64,000 nucleotides of DNA, from positions 513,903,100 through 513,967,099 of the forward strand of contig OZ010792.1 in the NCBI GenBank assembly GCA_963932465.1, written 5' to 3'. This document shows positions 54,080 through 64,000 of the stretch, piece by piece. The stretch is from Maratus speciosus (lineage: Eukaryota > Arthropoda > Arachnida > Araneae > Salticidae). The notes beneath the pieces are model-generated. The model was not told where the DNA came from, made no database searches, and saw nothing but the letters and a program-made list of their open reading frames with translations. The position numbers and the translations under genes are program-made. Every line of letters begins with the position of its first letter. Within the stretch, counting starts at the first letter, position 1.

Positions 54080-55315
54080 GACTACAGCGTCTAGAATATA
54101 TAGTGTGGAAATCGGCTATCCCAGTAATACTTAAAAAAGGTGCTAAAATATTTGATCCCTTAAATGTCAAACTATGCTAAAAAAGAATGAATCGATCACA
54201 GCCACATCTGCAGGATATTTTTTAAAACTCCAAGATGATTTGGTTACAGCGTCTAGAATATTTAATGTAGAAATCGGTTATCCCCGTAATACTTAAAAAA
54301 GTGCTAAAATATTGAATTTCTTAACTGTCAAACGATGCTGAAATCCAATGAGTCGATTACAGCGATATCTGCAGGATATTTTCTAAAACTCCAAGACGAT
54401 TTGGTCTAGACGCTGTAATAATACGATGTTTACTTTGAAATCTGAAAATATGTCGCAGCTGTCGCTGCGATCGGCACCCTTGATTTCAGCGTCATTGCGC
54501 ATTTAAGGAATACAACTTTTTAGCGCTGCTTGGATAGCAGATTTCCACACTATGTATTCTAGACGCTGTAACTTGGTCCAGCTCTAGATGCTGTAAGCAT
54601 GTTTACAATGCCTACTGGGTTCAGATCCTGAACCGTTATCATTGTTTCCCCAGATTCAGATATCCAGAACATACTGACTTACTATAGCAGTAGTACAGCG
54701 CCTAGAATACATAGTGTGGAAATCTACTATTCAAACAGCGCTAAAAAGTTATACCCCTTAAATGTGCAATGATGCTGAAATCCAGGGAGCCGATCTCAGC
54801 GACATCTACGATATATAATCAAACTTCAAAGTAAACACATCTTATTACTACAACGTCTAGACCAAATCGTCTTGAAGTAATAGAAAATATCCTGCAGATG
54901 TCGCTGTGATCGACTCATTGGATTTCAGCATCGTTTGACATTTAAGGGATCCAATATTTTAGCACTTTTTTTAAGTATTACTGGGATAGCCGATTTCCAC
55001 ACTATATATTCTAGACTCTGTAGCAGTAGTACTTAGAAAGTACTAAAATATTGTATCCCTTAAATGTAAAACGATGCTGAAATCCAAAAAGTCGATCGGA
55101 GCGACATCTGAGGATATTTTCTAAAACTCCAAGTCAACTTGGTCTCGACACTGTTATAGTACAATGTTCACATTGAAATTTGAAAATATAATGCAGATGT
55201 CGCTGCAATCGGCTCATTGGATTACAGCATCATTGCACATTTAAGGGATACAATTTTTTAGTGCTGTTTGGATAGCAGATTTCCACATTGTTTATTCTAG
55301 GCGTTGTACATGTGT
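54080..55315. repeat. Array of ~165-190-bp units in both orientations
   Basis: About seven units share ACAGCGTCTAGAATA, GTGTGGAAATCGGCTATCC, GTGCTAAAATATT, CCCTTAAATGTCAAACGATGCTGAAATCCA and CATCTGCAGGATATTTTCTAAAACTCCAAGACGATTTGGTC. Forward units start near 54085, 54247, 54698 and 55010. Reverse units occupy about 54410-54575, 54855-55025 and 55150-55312. Neighbouring units pair as hairpins. The arrangement suggests a MITE with CAGCGTCTAGA ends that inserted repeatedly into its own copies. Confidence 0.85.
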
Positions 55316-55432
55316 TCTGATACATAAGGAACTTTAAAGGTTGATTTTAAAGTTTTCGACACCGATTTCCGATATCGGTTTGTGTCTATGTGGGTCTTCC
55401 GGTTTGGTGGATGACAGAATGGCTGGTATACA

Positions 55433-55565
55433 GGTAGATTTTTCGCTCTTAGCGAAACGAGATCGACCAATCAGAAGCCTGCATTTTTGCAAACAGCGAA
55501 AAGTTCGCAAAACTGTAGGCTTCTGATTTGTCAATCTCGTTTCACTACCAGCGAAAAACCTATCT
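55433..55565. mobile_element. Small foldback MITE (GCGAAAAA ends)
   Basis: GGTAGATTTTTCGCTCTTAGCGAAACGAGAT...AATCAGAAGCCTGC is followed by its complement ending AGCGAAAAACCTATC. 133 bp. A half-copy lies at 51280-51345. The overlapping frames on both strands are shadows. Confidence 0.88.
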
Positions 55566-55699
55566 GGATCTCGGCCATTGTCCAGCTAAGTTTTCGCACT
55601 TTCAAAGATCTCGTATCTCTGTAAGAGTAAAGATGAGCGCTTATAATCGGGCGACTGCTTCAAAAACAATTTGGATTTTAAAGTTTTTATTTAAAAAAA

Positions 55700-55880
55700 A
55701 ATTTCTAATCATCAGATTTTGATGAAATTGGAATGGGACCAAATGGGGGACTTACACTTTCAAACAATAAAAAAAAATATCAAAATCGGTTCATATTTAA
55801 GAAAGTTATGCGTGAACATGGGCAAAACATACATACAGGTCGATTTGATAACCTCCTTCTTTTTGAAGTCGGTTAAAAAG
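55700..55880 (+). repeat. GAAGTCGGTTAAAA-type repeat end
   Basis: TTTTGATGAAATTGGAATGG, CAAAATCGGTTCATATTTAAG, ACATACATACAG and finally CCTCCTTCTTTTTGAAGTCGGTTAAAA. As I remember it, this string of words ends a repeat seen in many insects. Probably a truncated 3' end. Its terminal phrase is shared with the foldback at 49716. Confidence 0.55.
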
Positions 55881-56410
55881 GCATGAATACAAAATTTATT
55901 ACGATTCTATATATTAAATTCAGTTATACAGGAATAATACGACTCCATCTTCTTAAATAGGACATAATCACCATGGCAACCTTGAATCATGACCTAGCAC
56001 GGGATATCATTGAATTAATTACGTAGGATAGAATTTAATAGAATGAAGAAAACGTTTCTATCTTTTTAAGTTTTGATTCGATTTTCATAAAATTTGAAAT
56101 GACTTTACAAAATTCTACAACAATTATATATATATTAAATTTCAAACCATTCGGTTGGGTAGTTTTTGCGCTGTTATATGCGGACAGACAGACGGACGAG
56201 CCAGACGAAATAATATCATAGAATAAAGCATTTTTGTACTGAATTTTTATTTTTATAAATTAGGAAAAATACTTGTTTTATCTCAATTTTTGGAGGCCAG
56301 TGAATATTAAAGGATGGGTTATGTCAATTGTAAGTCTTAAGCATATTAAAGAATGATAAAGCTACGAGAAACTTGAACGATTCCTCGTAGTACTAAATAT
56401 TTCTCAAAAT
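55881..56410. other. Spacer with a (GACG)n-type GGACAGACAGACGGAC tract
   Basis: The phrase GCGGACAGACAGACGGACGAGC near 56185-56206 resembles the downstream portion of arthropod non-LTR repeat tails. Otherwise no feature. Confidence 0.4.
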
Positions 56411-56411
56411 A

Positions 56412-56848
56412 TACCGGGTGTCTCAAGATTTTAAAATTCAATAACTTGCAAATTGTGACAGATATTTAAAAAATTCTTGCAGGAGTGTTATGTAAGATGT
56501 CAGGAGTTTTTATGCTGCGATTCTCAGTTTTAGTTACAAATAGCATCGATAGATGGCGCTGCAAGCAATAACCGCTCAATCCAGGCTCGATTTTTCGGCC
56601 TCTCTTCTTCCATGCGAAAAAAGGAGATTAAAATGTATTGAATGGATCCCGCAGTGCCAAAAATCGGTGAGCGCCTAATGCTCTCAGCGCCACCTATTGT
56701 TTGAAATTCGAACTAAAATCAAGAATCACAGTAAAGAAACTCCTGACATCATACGTAATCCTTCTGCAAATTTTTTTTTTAAATATCTGTCACCGTTTGT
56801 AAGTTGTTGAATTTTAAAATCCATCAGTCATTTTTGGGATGCCCGGTA
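56412..56848. mobile_element. MITE with TACCGGGTGTCTC / GGGATGCCCGGTA ends
   Basis: The TIRs of about 40 bp (CCGGGTGTCTCAAGATTTTAAAATTCAATAACTTG) are matched by the complemented right arm, with TA at each border. Inner inverted segments also pair (AAAAAATTCTTGCAGGAG against CTTCTGCAAATTTTTTTTT). 437 bp, non-coding. TA borders suggest the Tc1/mariner superfamily. Confidence 0.85.
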
Positions 56849-56887
56849 CTTTCCAAACAGTGAACTACATAAGTCGATCAGAAATAG

Positions 56888-58562
56888 ATTTTATTAAACA
56901 AAAACCTAATTTGCAGAACAAATTAAAAAAACAAAATTTATTTCTTAAATTGTTTAAGCCCGAGAAGGGGCAGATATTGAGATATTTCATTCAATTCGTT
57001 CTACATTTAATGTTAAATTTTTGTAACAAATAAGTTAAACCAATTGAACGTTAAAAAATAAAAATGAAATTCATACAATATAATACTTTAAACACCTATA
57101 TACTTAGATTCCGATCAAATGAAATCGAAATAAATCTTAGACTTTTTTTTAAAGTTTTGTATTTTGCATGTATCTTATCCTATTATGTACAGTCGTGGAA
57201 AAAAAAAAGTAAACACCCCCTACTAACTCCTCAACAAATCATCATAGAAGAAAGTGACTGGTACCGAACGATTTGAAATAAAGTCTACTTTTAAATGATG
57301 TATATGAAATTTTCTTAGGGGGTCATCTACATATTAAAACGAATCCAAACTTCATTTTTTTCAATGGCAATACCCAATTTTAACGAGATATTTCAAATCT
57401 TCGGTTCAAACTATGCCTAGACACCAAATTTCAAGTAATGATAAGTTTTTGAATTATAAACATTCAAAATTGAGTGCTTCTAATGTTAAATTATATTTTC
57501 ATATTTTTATTTATATCTCCCGAAACTATGCTCCTAATGTGCTAATTTTTTTTGTGGTAATAATACTAATATACCCAAACATAAATAAGCTGAATTTGCA
57601 ATTTTTATAATTTTATGATATAAATTATGAATTATGAAATTAATATTCGAAAAAATTATGAATTGCAACCTACAATTTTTTTGATGGATTTAGATTTATT
57701 AAGTCCTGCTTTATGGAAATTCAAAAATTTCACATTTTTCTTCCAAGTAGTTTTCAAATGATGCTTAAAAAACGGCAAAATGATGGTTTAAGGGGCCGTT
57801 TATGATGGAAGTGAGTAGACATTTTGAAATTTATTCTGCTGTACTGTAATCTAACACGCTTCATTGACTCCTTGAGTGGTGCTTAAGGTGCCTTGATCAA
57901 GGAAGCGGCTCTTTCGGTTAACAATCCAGTACGGAACTTCAGTTTGGATACAGCCTTTAAAATAATTAATTTCTCGGAAACTTACGGTACGAATTGCATA
58001 AAAATTCGTTTCTAGGCTAATTGAAGGGTGTAGAGTTCATTTATGCTGTCAGAATTGGGTACTGCTATTAAAAAAAACAAAGTTATGGTTCGTTTTAATA
58101 TGTAGGTGCCCCCCTAAGCAAATTTTATATACATCATTTAAAAGTAGACTTTATTTCCAATCGTTCGGTACCAGTAACTTTCTTCTACGATTATTTGTTG
58201 AGGAGTTAGTAGGGGGTGTTTACTTTTTTTTCCCACGACTGTACAATCGTCATAAACATAAAGCAAAATCTGCAGTACAAATATTTACAACTTAAAAATG
58301 GAAAAAGTCTAAGATTTATTTCGATTTCATTTGAACGGAATCTAAGTTTATAGGTGTTTAAAGTATTATATTGTATGAATTTCATTTTTATTTTTTAGCG
58401 TTCAATTGGGTTAACTTATTTGTTACAAAAATTTAACATTAAATGTAGAACGAATTGAATGAAATATCTCAATATCTGCCCCTTCTCGGGCTTAAACAAT
58501 TTAGGAAATAAATTTTGTTTTTTTAATTTGTTCTGCAAATTAGCTTTTTGTTTAATATGTCA
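56888..58562. repeat. Inverted arms enclosing a Tc1-like element
   Basis: 56888-57187 and 58244-58562 are reverse complements (CCCGAGAAGGGGCAGATATTGAGATATTTCATTCAATTCG and GAATTTCATACAATATAATACTTTAAACACCTATA). With the inner Tc1-like element removed, the arms adjoin, so the host was a foldback about 0.6 kb long. Frames at 56839-57276 come from an arm. Confidence 0.88.
57190..58241. mobile_element. Tc1-like element, copy 2 (non-autonomous)
   Basis: CAGTCGTGGAAAAAAAAAAGTAAACACCCCCTACTAACTCC and its complement at the right, flanked by TA (57188-57189, 58242-58243). It aligns with 47390-48566 throughout. 1052 bp, no transposase frame. Inserted near the centre of a foldback. Confidence 0.92.
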
Positions 58563-58565
58563 AGT

Positions 58566-60300
58566 TTTTTAATAACTTCTGCATTCAGACGAACACATTT
58601 CAAAATTAATGGAGGGTATCATCATCAGGCTTTGATTTGTGCGATATCGCATCACAATTTGTGATGCAATTTACCTATGTATAATTCAAAATGTTTCACC
58701 AGTGCAGTAATGCAGGTTGCTGTAGTTTGGTCAAAAAATTACAATCTGAACTTAAAAAGCCTGCTTGAAAATGTAATTTTTATTTCCACTATGACGCCAT
58801 ATTCATCTTCTTTTTAATTCTTAAAAAAAAAAAAAAAAAAAAAAAAACTATTTCAGTTTCTTCAGTTTCATGTTTCACGTGAACATCATTCAACTAAAAA
58901 TAGGCAAATTATTATTACGGCTTTTGAATTATTTACAACAATGAAGTAAAAATGTTAAATTTTATTGAAAATGTCCGTTGATTCTCAGTGAAAAAAGCGA
59001 AATTTTGAATTATTAAGAAAAATGTAAATAAAAATTATCCCATGTTACTCTCTAGATTATAATCCACCTATGTGCAAAGGCATTTTATGATCCGTTTTGA
59101 CCCTGACGTCAGGCAAATGTTTTTACACTTTGAATTTATAATATTATTAGAATTAGCAAAGAATTAAAAATGAGTGGCATCAGGGACAAAAAAGTGGGAA
59201 GAAAAAATGAAAAAGTTATGATCTCCATAGGATTTTCTATGTTAAATTAACATTGAGAAGTGACACTGGAAATAAATAAGTATTGCGCTGCCGCGCAATA
59301 CTTAAATATGTATCGCTATATAACAACTTTAAAATATGTCTAACAGTTACCACGCTTTCTAATAAATTTATACTAACACTACAGAAATGTCAGGTTTGTT
59401 TTGCCGTCCTATTTATAAAATGTTAGAATTAAAATTCTAAATGTTGTTGAACCAAAACAAGAGTTATTAAATTATAAACAGAAGTTCTCTTATACGTCCA
59501 TTAAAAATATTTCAAAAATATATATTTTCTAAAAACACACTCAAAATATATATTAAACATTTAATTGTTAAAAAGGACGTCAAATGTTAATAAAATACAT
59601 TAAAAGTTTTTAATAATTTGACATGTTTCGATTGAATTTACTCAATCATCATCAGAAAAACAAATAAACACTAAGTTGGAAAATGACAATAAACTATTAC
59701 AAATGAAATTTAAAAATAAAATTTTGAAATAATTAAATAATTAAAAATAAATAATAATATAATTTTGAAACAAAACAAGAGTTCTTAAAAACACTTATTC
59801 GCGAATCGAAACTAGACTTATTCACACAGTATTGGAATAAATTCAAGCCTCTTCTAGAGAATAAAACTCGTATGAAATCCAGGAAAGTTTAAGTCCTTGA
59901 TTTTCTGGATCTAAATTTCTAAATCATGTGCATGTCCCTTGACTGATGAACAGGCCTGATAGAAAGCCAGTTCAGCAGTACTGCAGACAAGACCTGGGTA
60001 TTACCCGGGAGAGAGTACATCTCTAGCATGGCCATTTGCACATTTTACCCGGCCGAATTTTCCAGAATTTAAAATTTTGCTACGTTTTTATATAATTACG
60101 AACGCACCTAAAACGGAATATAAACCAAAAGGTGGAATAGTTTTGTATAATAAAGAGTGGGAAGGAGAGTGAAAGTTGAAGTTCAGCTACCTCCTCATTG
60201 TGAGTTCCGGGTAGTGTTTGCTTAATACAGTAGACTACCTCAAATTCGCAACCCTAAAATCCGCACATCAACGCAGATGTAAACAATGAAATTTTGCAAT
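58566..60300. other. AT-rich stretch, no gene
   Basis: Contains an A-run (58822-58847), a short palindrome AAGTATTGCGCTGCCGCGCAATACTT (59279-59304) and, at 60230-60285, CAGTAGACTACCTCAAATTCGCAACCC, which looks like one end of a Tigger-type MITE. No coding signal. Confidence 0.45.
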
Positions 60301-60306
60301 TGAGAT

Positions 60307-60312
60307 GTGTGT

Positions 60313-60343
<31 letters not shown>

Positions 60344-60344
60344 G
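60307..60344. repeat. (TG)n-(G)n microsatellite
   Basis: A TG tract passing directly into a run of about 18 G. Confidence 0.95.
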
Positions 60345-61785
60345 TTATAGTCTAAACTTTTTTTAATCATTAAAAAATCCTTCTTTATCCATAATTTACA
60401 AGTAAATAAGGCAAATACAAAAGTGAGAATCTTTCGTATTTCGGCAGATTTCCGATAAATAGTATGTAAATGCCCCCTCCCTAAAATTTCCCCTTAACAA
60501 AAGCATTTAAGCAAAATTTAAAAGTTTTAATTTCTCTTTTAAAAATGCTTATTTATTTTTTATTTATTGCAACAATACTTAATGAATCATCTAAGCCTCC
60601 CCTACCCCCCCCCCCCAAATCTACTTCTTTTCATTTTATAATCTTTTGCTTAAACATATCACACAGAAACTAGAGAAATATATATAAATATTTTTCTTTA
60701 TGGTGAATTAAAAAGTTAATATAACTAATGATTACGATGACAAATGAATAACAGAATAAAAAGCATGTTAAAGGATATTTTTTTCTTGTGTTCACATGTG
60801 CCCCACGTGTGTTCACAACTACCCCGCTGATGGGACCCATGTGAACAATTTTTTGAATTTATAAAACTATTAAAAAATGTAAGAAGAACTATACAGATGA
60901 TTTAAAGAAAATTACCATGTCTAAAAGAAAGTTCTATTTGCTATATGCAGTAGTTTTTGTTATAGAAATTAATCCAGTTATGAGAAAAAGCTATATTTAT
61001 GCGAACTGTTCACATGTGCCCCCATCTCCCCTACTTATATTATGTTATATTGTATACTTTAACACGGGGATTTAATAATTTGTTGAGAATTATTTATTTT
61101 AGGCAGTGAAATCTTACCAAAACTGATAATTTAAAAATGACTTGCAATAAATAATTAATAATTAATTTTGAGTTTCACTTAGAAAGAAAATGATCTGTTA
61201 AAATACGTAAATCATGTTATTGTAACTAATCTAAAAAATCTAAATCTCTATCTTTCACTATTTCTGAGAAAAAGGTACGTAAAGCTGGTGAATTTAACAT
61301 GGCGGAGATAGGTCTTTCCCGGTCCCCTTAAAAGAGAGAAATGAATAGAAAAATCTTTAATATATTTTTTTTAATCTTAAAATATTTTTCCATAACAGGA
61401 TTGAAACGCTTTCATTATAAATAAGTTTTCTCTGATTATTTTCCTGCGGATCTTCTTATCAGGTGTACAATAATTTTTAAATTGTTTTAACAGGCGTTTT
61501 CAAGTTGCCCATGCGTGGAATTCGAGCTAAAACGTTTTGAAATTTATTTTTACACCTAACAGTTTAACCAATTGACGTTTATTTCTTTAATATCCATCAT
61601 CATAATATAAGGAAAGTAATTTTCATTTTCATGGAAAGTTTTGTACTATTCCTGACAGGATAGGAAAAAAATGTATCTCATTTTATGAGTTTCAAAATGT
61701 CAATTCCCATCAGAAAGGGTTAATTGACATGTGACAACAATGCATACAATCAAGAAAATAATTTTCACGTCATACGTCCGGGTTA
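60345..61785. other. AT-rich stretch, no gene
   Basis: The phrase TTCACATGTGCCCC occurs at 60790 and 61007, with C-rich patches near 60600 and 60475. No mobile-element boundary or coding signal I can support. Confidence 0.4.
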
Positions 61786-61789
61786 AATT

Positions 61790-62110
61790 TGCAGAGCGGT
61801 CTACTGAGGCAGTAGGGAAGACAGGTTATTCCCCCAGTGATGTAAGCAAGTCATAAGACAAGACTTGCTGAAAAAGAAAAGAAAGAGAGAGTCTATCCGT
61901 CATGCATTGAGAGGCAAGCCCTTTCCACCGCAGATTCAAGGTCAATGTTGTTTTCACCCCTTAGCTTTAGAGACGTAAACAGAGCGGTCTGAGACACCGG
62001 AGAGCAGAAGAGGATTTTTTCTCCTTCATCAGGTATCGGCTGTGCAGGTAAGCGAACTCTAATTTCTCCATCATTTACATTCTTCGTTTCGAGCTGCCGG
62101 CTCACAGTGG
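61790..62110. other. Single-copy, mixed-composition segment; possible exon
   Basis: Clearly less AT-rich than its surroundings and not repeated in the window. On the plus strand, TGTGCAGGTAAGC at 62042-62054 is a textbook splice-donor context. On the minus strand, 61893-62105 is a 70-codon frame starting ATG, with no family motif. It could be an untranslated first exon, a small exon or an unrecognised repeat. Evidence is weak in each case. Confidence 0.25.
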
Positions 62111-62164
62111 ACTTTCAAAACTTAGGTTTATATTTAGCCACACAGTATTTACTAATTAAAAATA

Positions 62165-62340
62165 CAGTAAACTCTCTGTAAGGCGGACTCTGTGTAAGAC
62201 GGAAATCTGTGTAGCTTCGAACGATTTTCAAGTCCCTGCGAATCAATAGACATAGGGTAAAATTTGTCTAAGGCGGAATATTATCTATTGCGGAAAATTT
62301 TCTTGGTACCGATCGATTCCGCTTTAGACAGAGTTTACTG
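62165..62340. mobile_element. 176-bp Tigger-type MITE, TA duplication
   Basis: CAGTAAACTCTCTGTAAGGCGGA at the left and its complement TCCGCTTTAGACAGAGTTTACTG at the right, flanked by TA. Same CAGTA...TA layout as pogo/Tigger families. Non-coding. Confidence 0.92.
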
Positions 62341-62372
62341 TATTCTAATTAAATTATTACTAAGTATTACTA

Positions 62373-63128
62373 ATTTAAAAGCATTTACCAATCTCAGTAC
62401 TTTAGCATGTAAGTGAAAATCTGCGAGTAAGGCAATTTTTTTTATATTATTCCATCATTTTATGTATTTAAAAGACAAGGCTATTTTTTTAATCATCTGG
62501 CCTGAACTTTCTACTGAACCGATTTTGATAATTATTATTATTTTTTTTAATGAAAGCACTTTATTTGTAGATGTGCCCATACCCGCTATTTTTTAACATA
62601 ATCCCATTTTTATATTTTATTTTTAAAAGTCCTGTATGAAATTTTTTCACATTGGTGGCAATCGGGTTAGTTCCATTGTTGAAAAGATAAGGGAAACAAT
62701 AGGAATTATCATATCATTACGGATGCCATTTTCGTATTACAATTAAAAATATTTACCAATCTCAGCACTCTAGCATGTAAATGAAAATCTGCGAGTAAGG
62801 CAATTTTTTTTATATTATTTTATAATTTTATATATTTAAAAGACTAGGCTATTTTTTTAGTCATCTGGTCTGGGCTTTCTACGGAACCTATTTTGATTAT
62901 TATTATTATTATTATTATTATTTTTAATGGAAGCCTTTTATTTGTAGATGTGTCCATACTCGCTATTTTTAACATAATCCCATTTTTATATTTTAATTTT
63001 AATTTTAAAAGTCCTTTATGAAATTTCTTCACATTGGTGGCAATCGGGTTAGTTCCATTGTTGTAAAGATAAGGGAAACAATAGGAATTACCATATCATT
63101 ACGGATGCCATTTTCGTATTACAATTAA
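62373..63128 (+). repeat. 368-bp tandem duplication
   Basis: Two units, ACCAATCTCAG at 62387 and 62755, about 90% alike. Each contains TGAAAATCTGCGAGTAAGGCAA, a (TTA)n tract, ATTGGTGGCAATCGGGTTAGTTCC and ATTACGGATGCCATTTTCGTATTACAATTAA. The minus frame 62844-63032 is a shadow. Non-coding. Confidence 0.92.
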
Positions 63129-63129
63129 T

Positions 63130-63582
63130 AATAATTTTTTTTTAAACTTTTGAACAGAAAATGACGTCACGATTTAAAATAACGCATTTTTACTCATAAA
63201 GCTGTTACATTTCAATATTTTTTTCATTTCGCTGGTACTGAGATTGAGATGCTCATCTTAGAGAATAAAAATGATGTCATAGTAAAAATGAAATGAGTAT
63301 TTTCTTTGATAAAACTAAATATTTTACTACATATGCGTCTAAAAGTAAATTTCTGGATTTTCTCGGCACTCTGACTAGAACTTCAAGTAAAGAGTGCGAA
63401 TGTTTACTTGCAGAATCGTAACTGCCAAACGTGACATCAAGTTTGGGGATATATTTATTAAATATTGATTAAATATTGCAATAAATTTAATTATTTTTGT
63501 TGGTTTTTATAAATTCAGTCAATCGGTTCTTTTAAATATTTTCATTCGTCGAATTCGACGGCTTTCGACTCGTTATCATTAT
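63130..63582. other. No recognised feature
   Basis: AT-rich spacer before the right-edge MITE. Confidence 0.4.
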
Positions 63583-63586
63583 TTAA

Positions 63587-64000
63587 CCCTTTATCTACTG
63601 ACGGCTCTTATAAGTACCATTAAAATAACTTGTTATAAAATTCATTTAATAGGTCGATTAGTAGTAATACAGTTTAGAATGAGTTATAGATACATTACTT
63701 TATATTGTTCCAAAAGCATTATAGGTTACACAAAACAAAAATATTTTTAAAAGGATAATTTCTTTTGCATTTGCATCTTTTCAGCTTTCTTGGAGTTGGG
63801 GGGGGGGGGGGGGGTGGAGGAGGAATTTTTCAATTCGGAAATATTTCTATATTTCTATTATAAGAACATTATGTCTGTACATTTCCTAATTCTTCAAAAT
63901 ACAAAGAAAAATATTTAAAATAAAAGATTTGAGTGATGTTATAAATATTGCACAAAATCCCTTTAAATTCAAATTCAATTAATCCTTCTAAATCCTTCAA
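63587..64000. mobile_element. piggyBac-type MITE, cut by window edge
   Basis: Begins CCCTTTATCTACTGA after TTAA (63583-63586) and is the reverse complement of 30711-31235, continuing past the window end. A G-run lies at 63799-63814. Non-coding. Confidence 0.9.

Overview
This window looks like intergenic DNA from a large, AT-rich, transposon-filled animal genome. It is most likely an arthropod, and an arachnid would fit, but that is inference from the repeat repertoire rather than from a marker gene. There is no rRNA, no canonical tRNA gene, no operon-like layout and no long intact coding region. Almost all open frames are short chance frames in AT-rich or repeat DNA. The only recognisable protein-coding traces belong to mobile or multicopy families: a truncated reverse transcriptase (8807-9653), a heavily decayed multicopy arthropod protein (46404-47387), and tail fragments of mariner-like and pogo/Tigger-like transposases.

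Layout. 1-8 kb: edge of a mariner-like element with a hAT MITE in its terminus, a palindromic MITE, a Tigger-like element carrying a nested insertion, a Helitron, an element ending in ACCCGACTG, and a hAT MITE. 8-12.9 kb: a repeat rich in the word GGCGA, the reverse-transcriptase fragment, a repeat with an interleaved base-paired fold, a TA microsatellite, a recent 364-bp tandem duplication and a foldback element. 13-25 kb: further MITEs, a hAT element inside a GGGTTCCGTAC-type repeat, several old diverged tandem arrays (periods of roughly 130, 165, 175, 190 and 224 bp), and a 1.57-kb inverted duplication. 26-36 kb: a mariner-like element split by a TA-flanked 1.6-kb element, a tRNA-derived SINE cluster, a piggyBac-type MITE abutting a Helitron, a hAT element, and an element carrying four copies of a 20-bp palindrome. 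36-48 kb: Tigger-like copies, a second Helitron with two datable insertions, a 209-bp tandem array split by a TA-flanked MITE, the decayed protein gene and a Tc1-like element. 48-64 kb: a satellite-bearing hAT-like element, long hairpins, tRNA-Ser-derived SINEs, a 1.2-kb array of units in both orientations, another Tc1-like element between inverted arms, and a truncated piggyBac-type MITE at the right edge.

Many insertions are documented by target-site duplications of the expected length: 8 bp for hAT, TA for Tc1/mariner/pogo-type, TTAA for piggyBac-type, 3 bp TTA, and A^T for Helitron. For three of them a homologous unfilled site or host copy also lies in the window (the nested insertion in Tigger copy 1, the MITE in the 209-bp array, and the ACCCGACTG element in the second Helitron). 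There is no set of genes working together. The most interesting signal is a ~120-nt fold in two diverged repeat copies (11226-11348 and 18246-18368): two interleaved helices are kept by four compensatory base-pair changes with no one-sided change in the helix cores, which suggests selection on RNA or single-stranded DNA structure.
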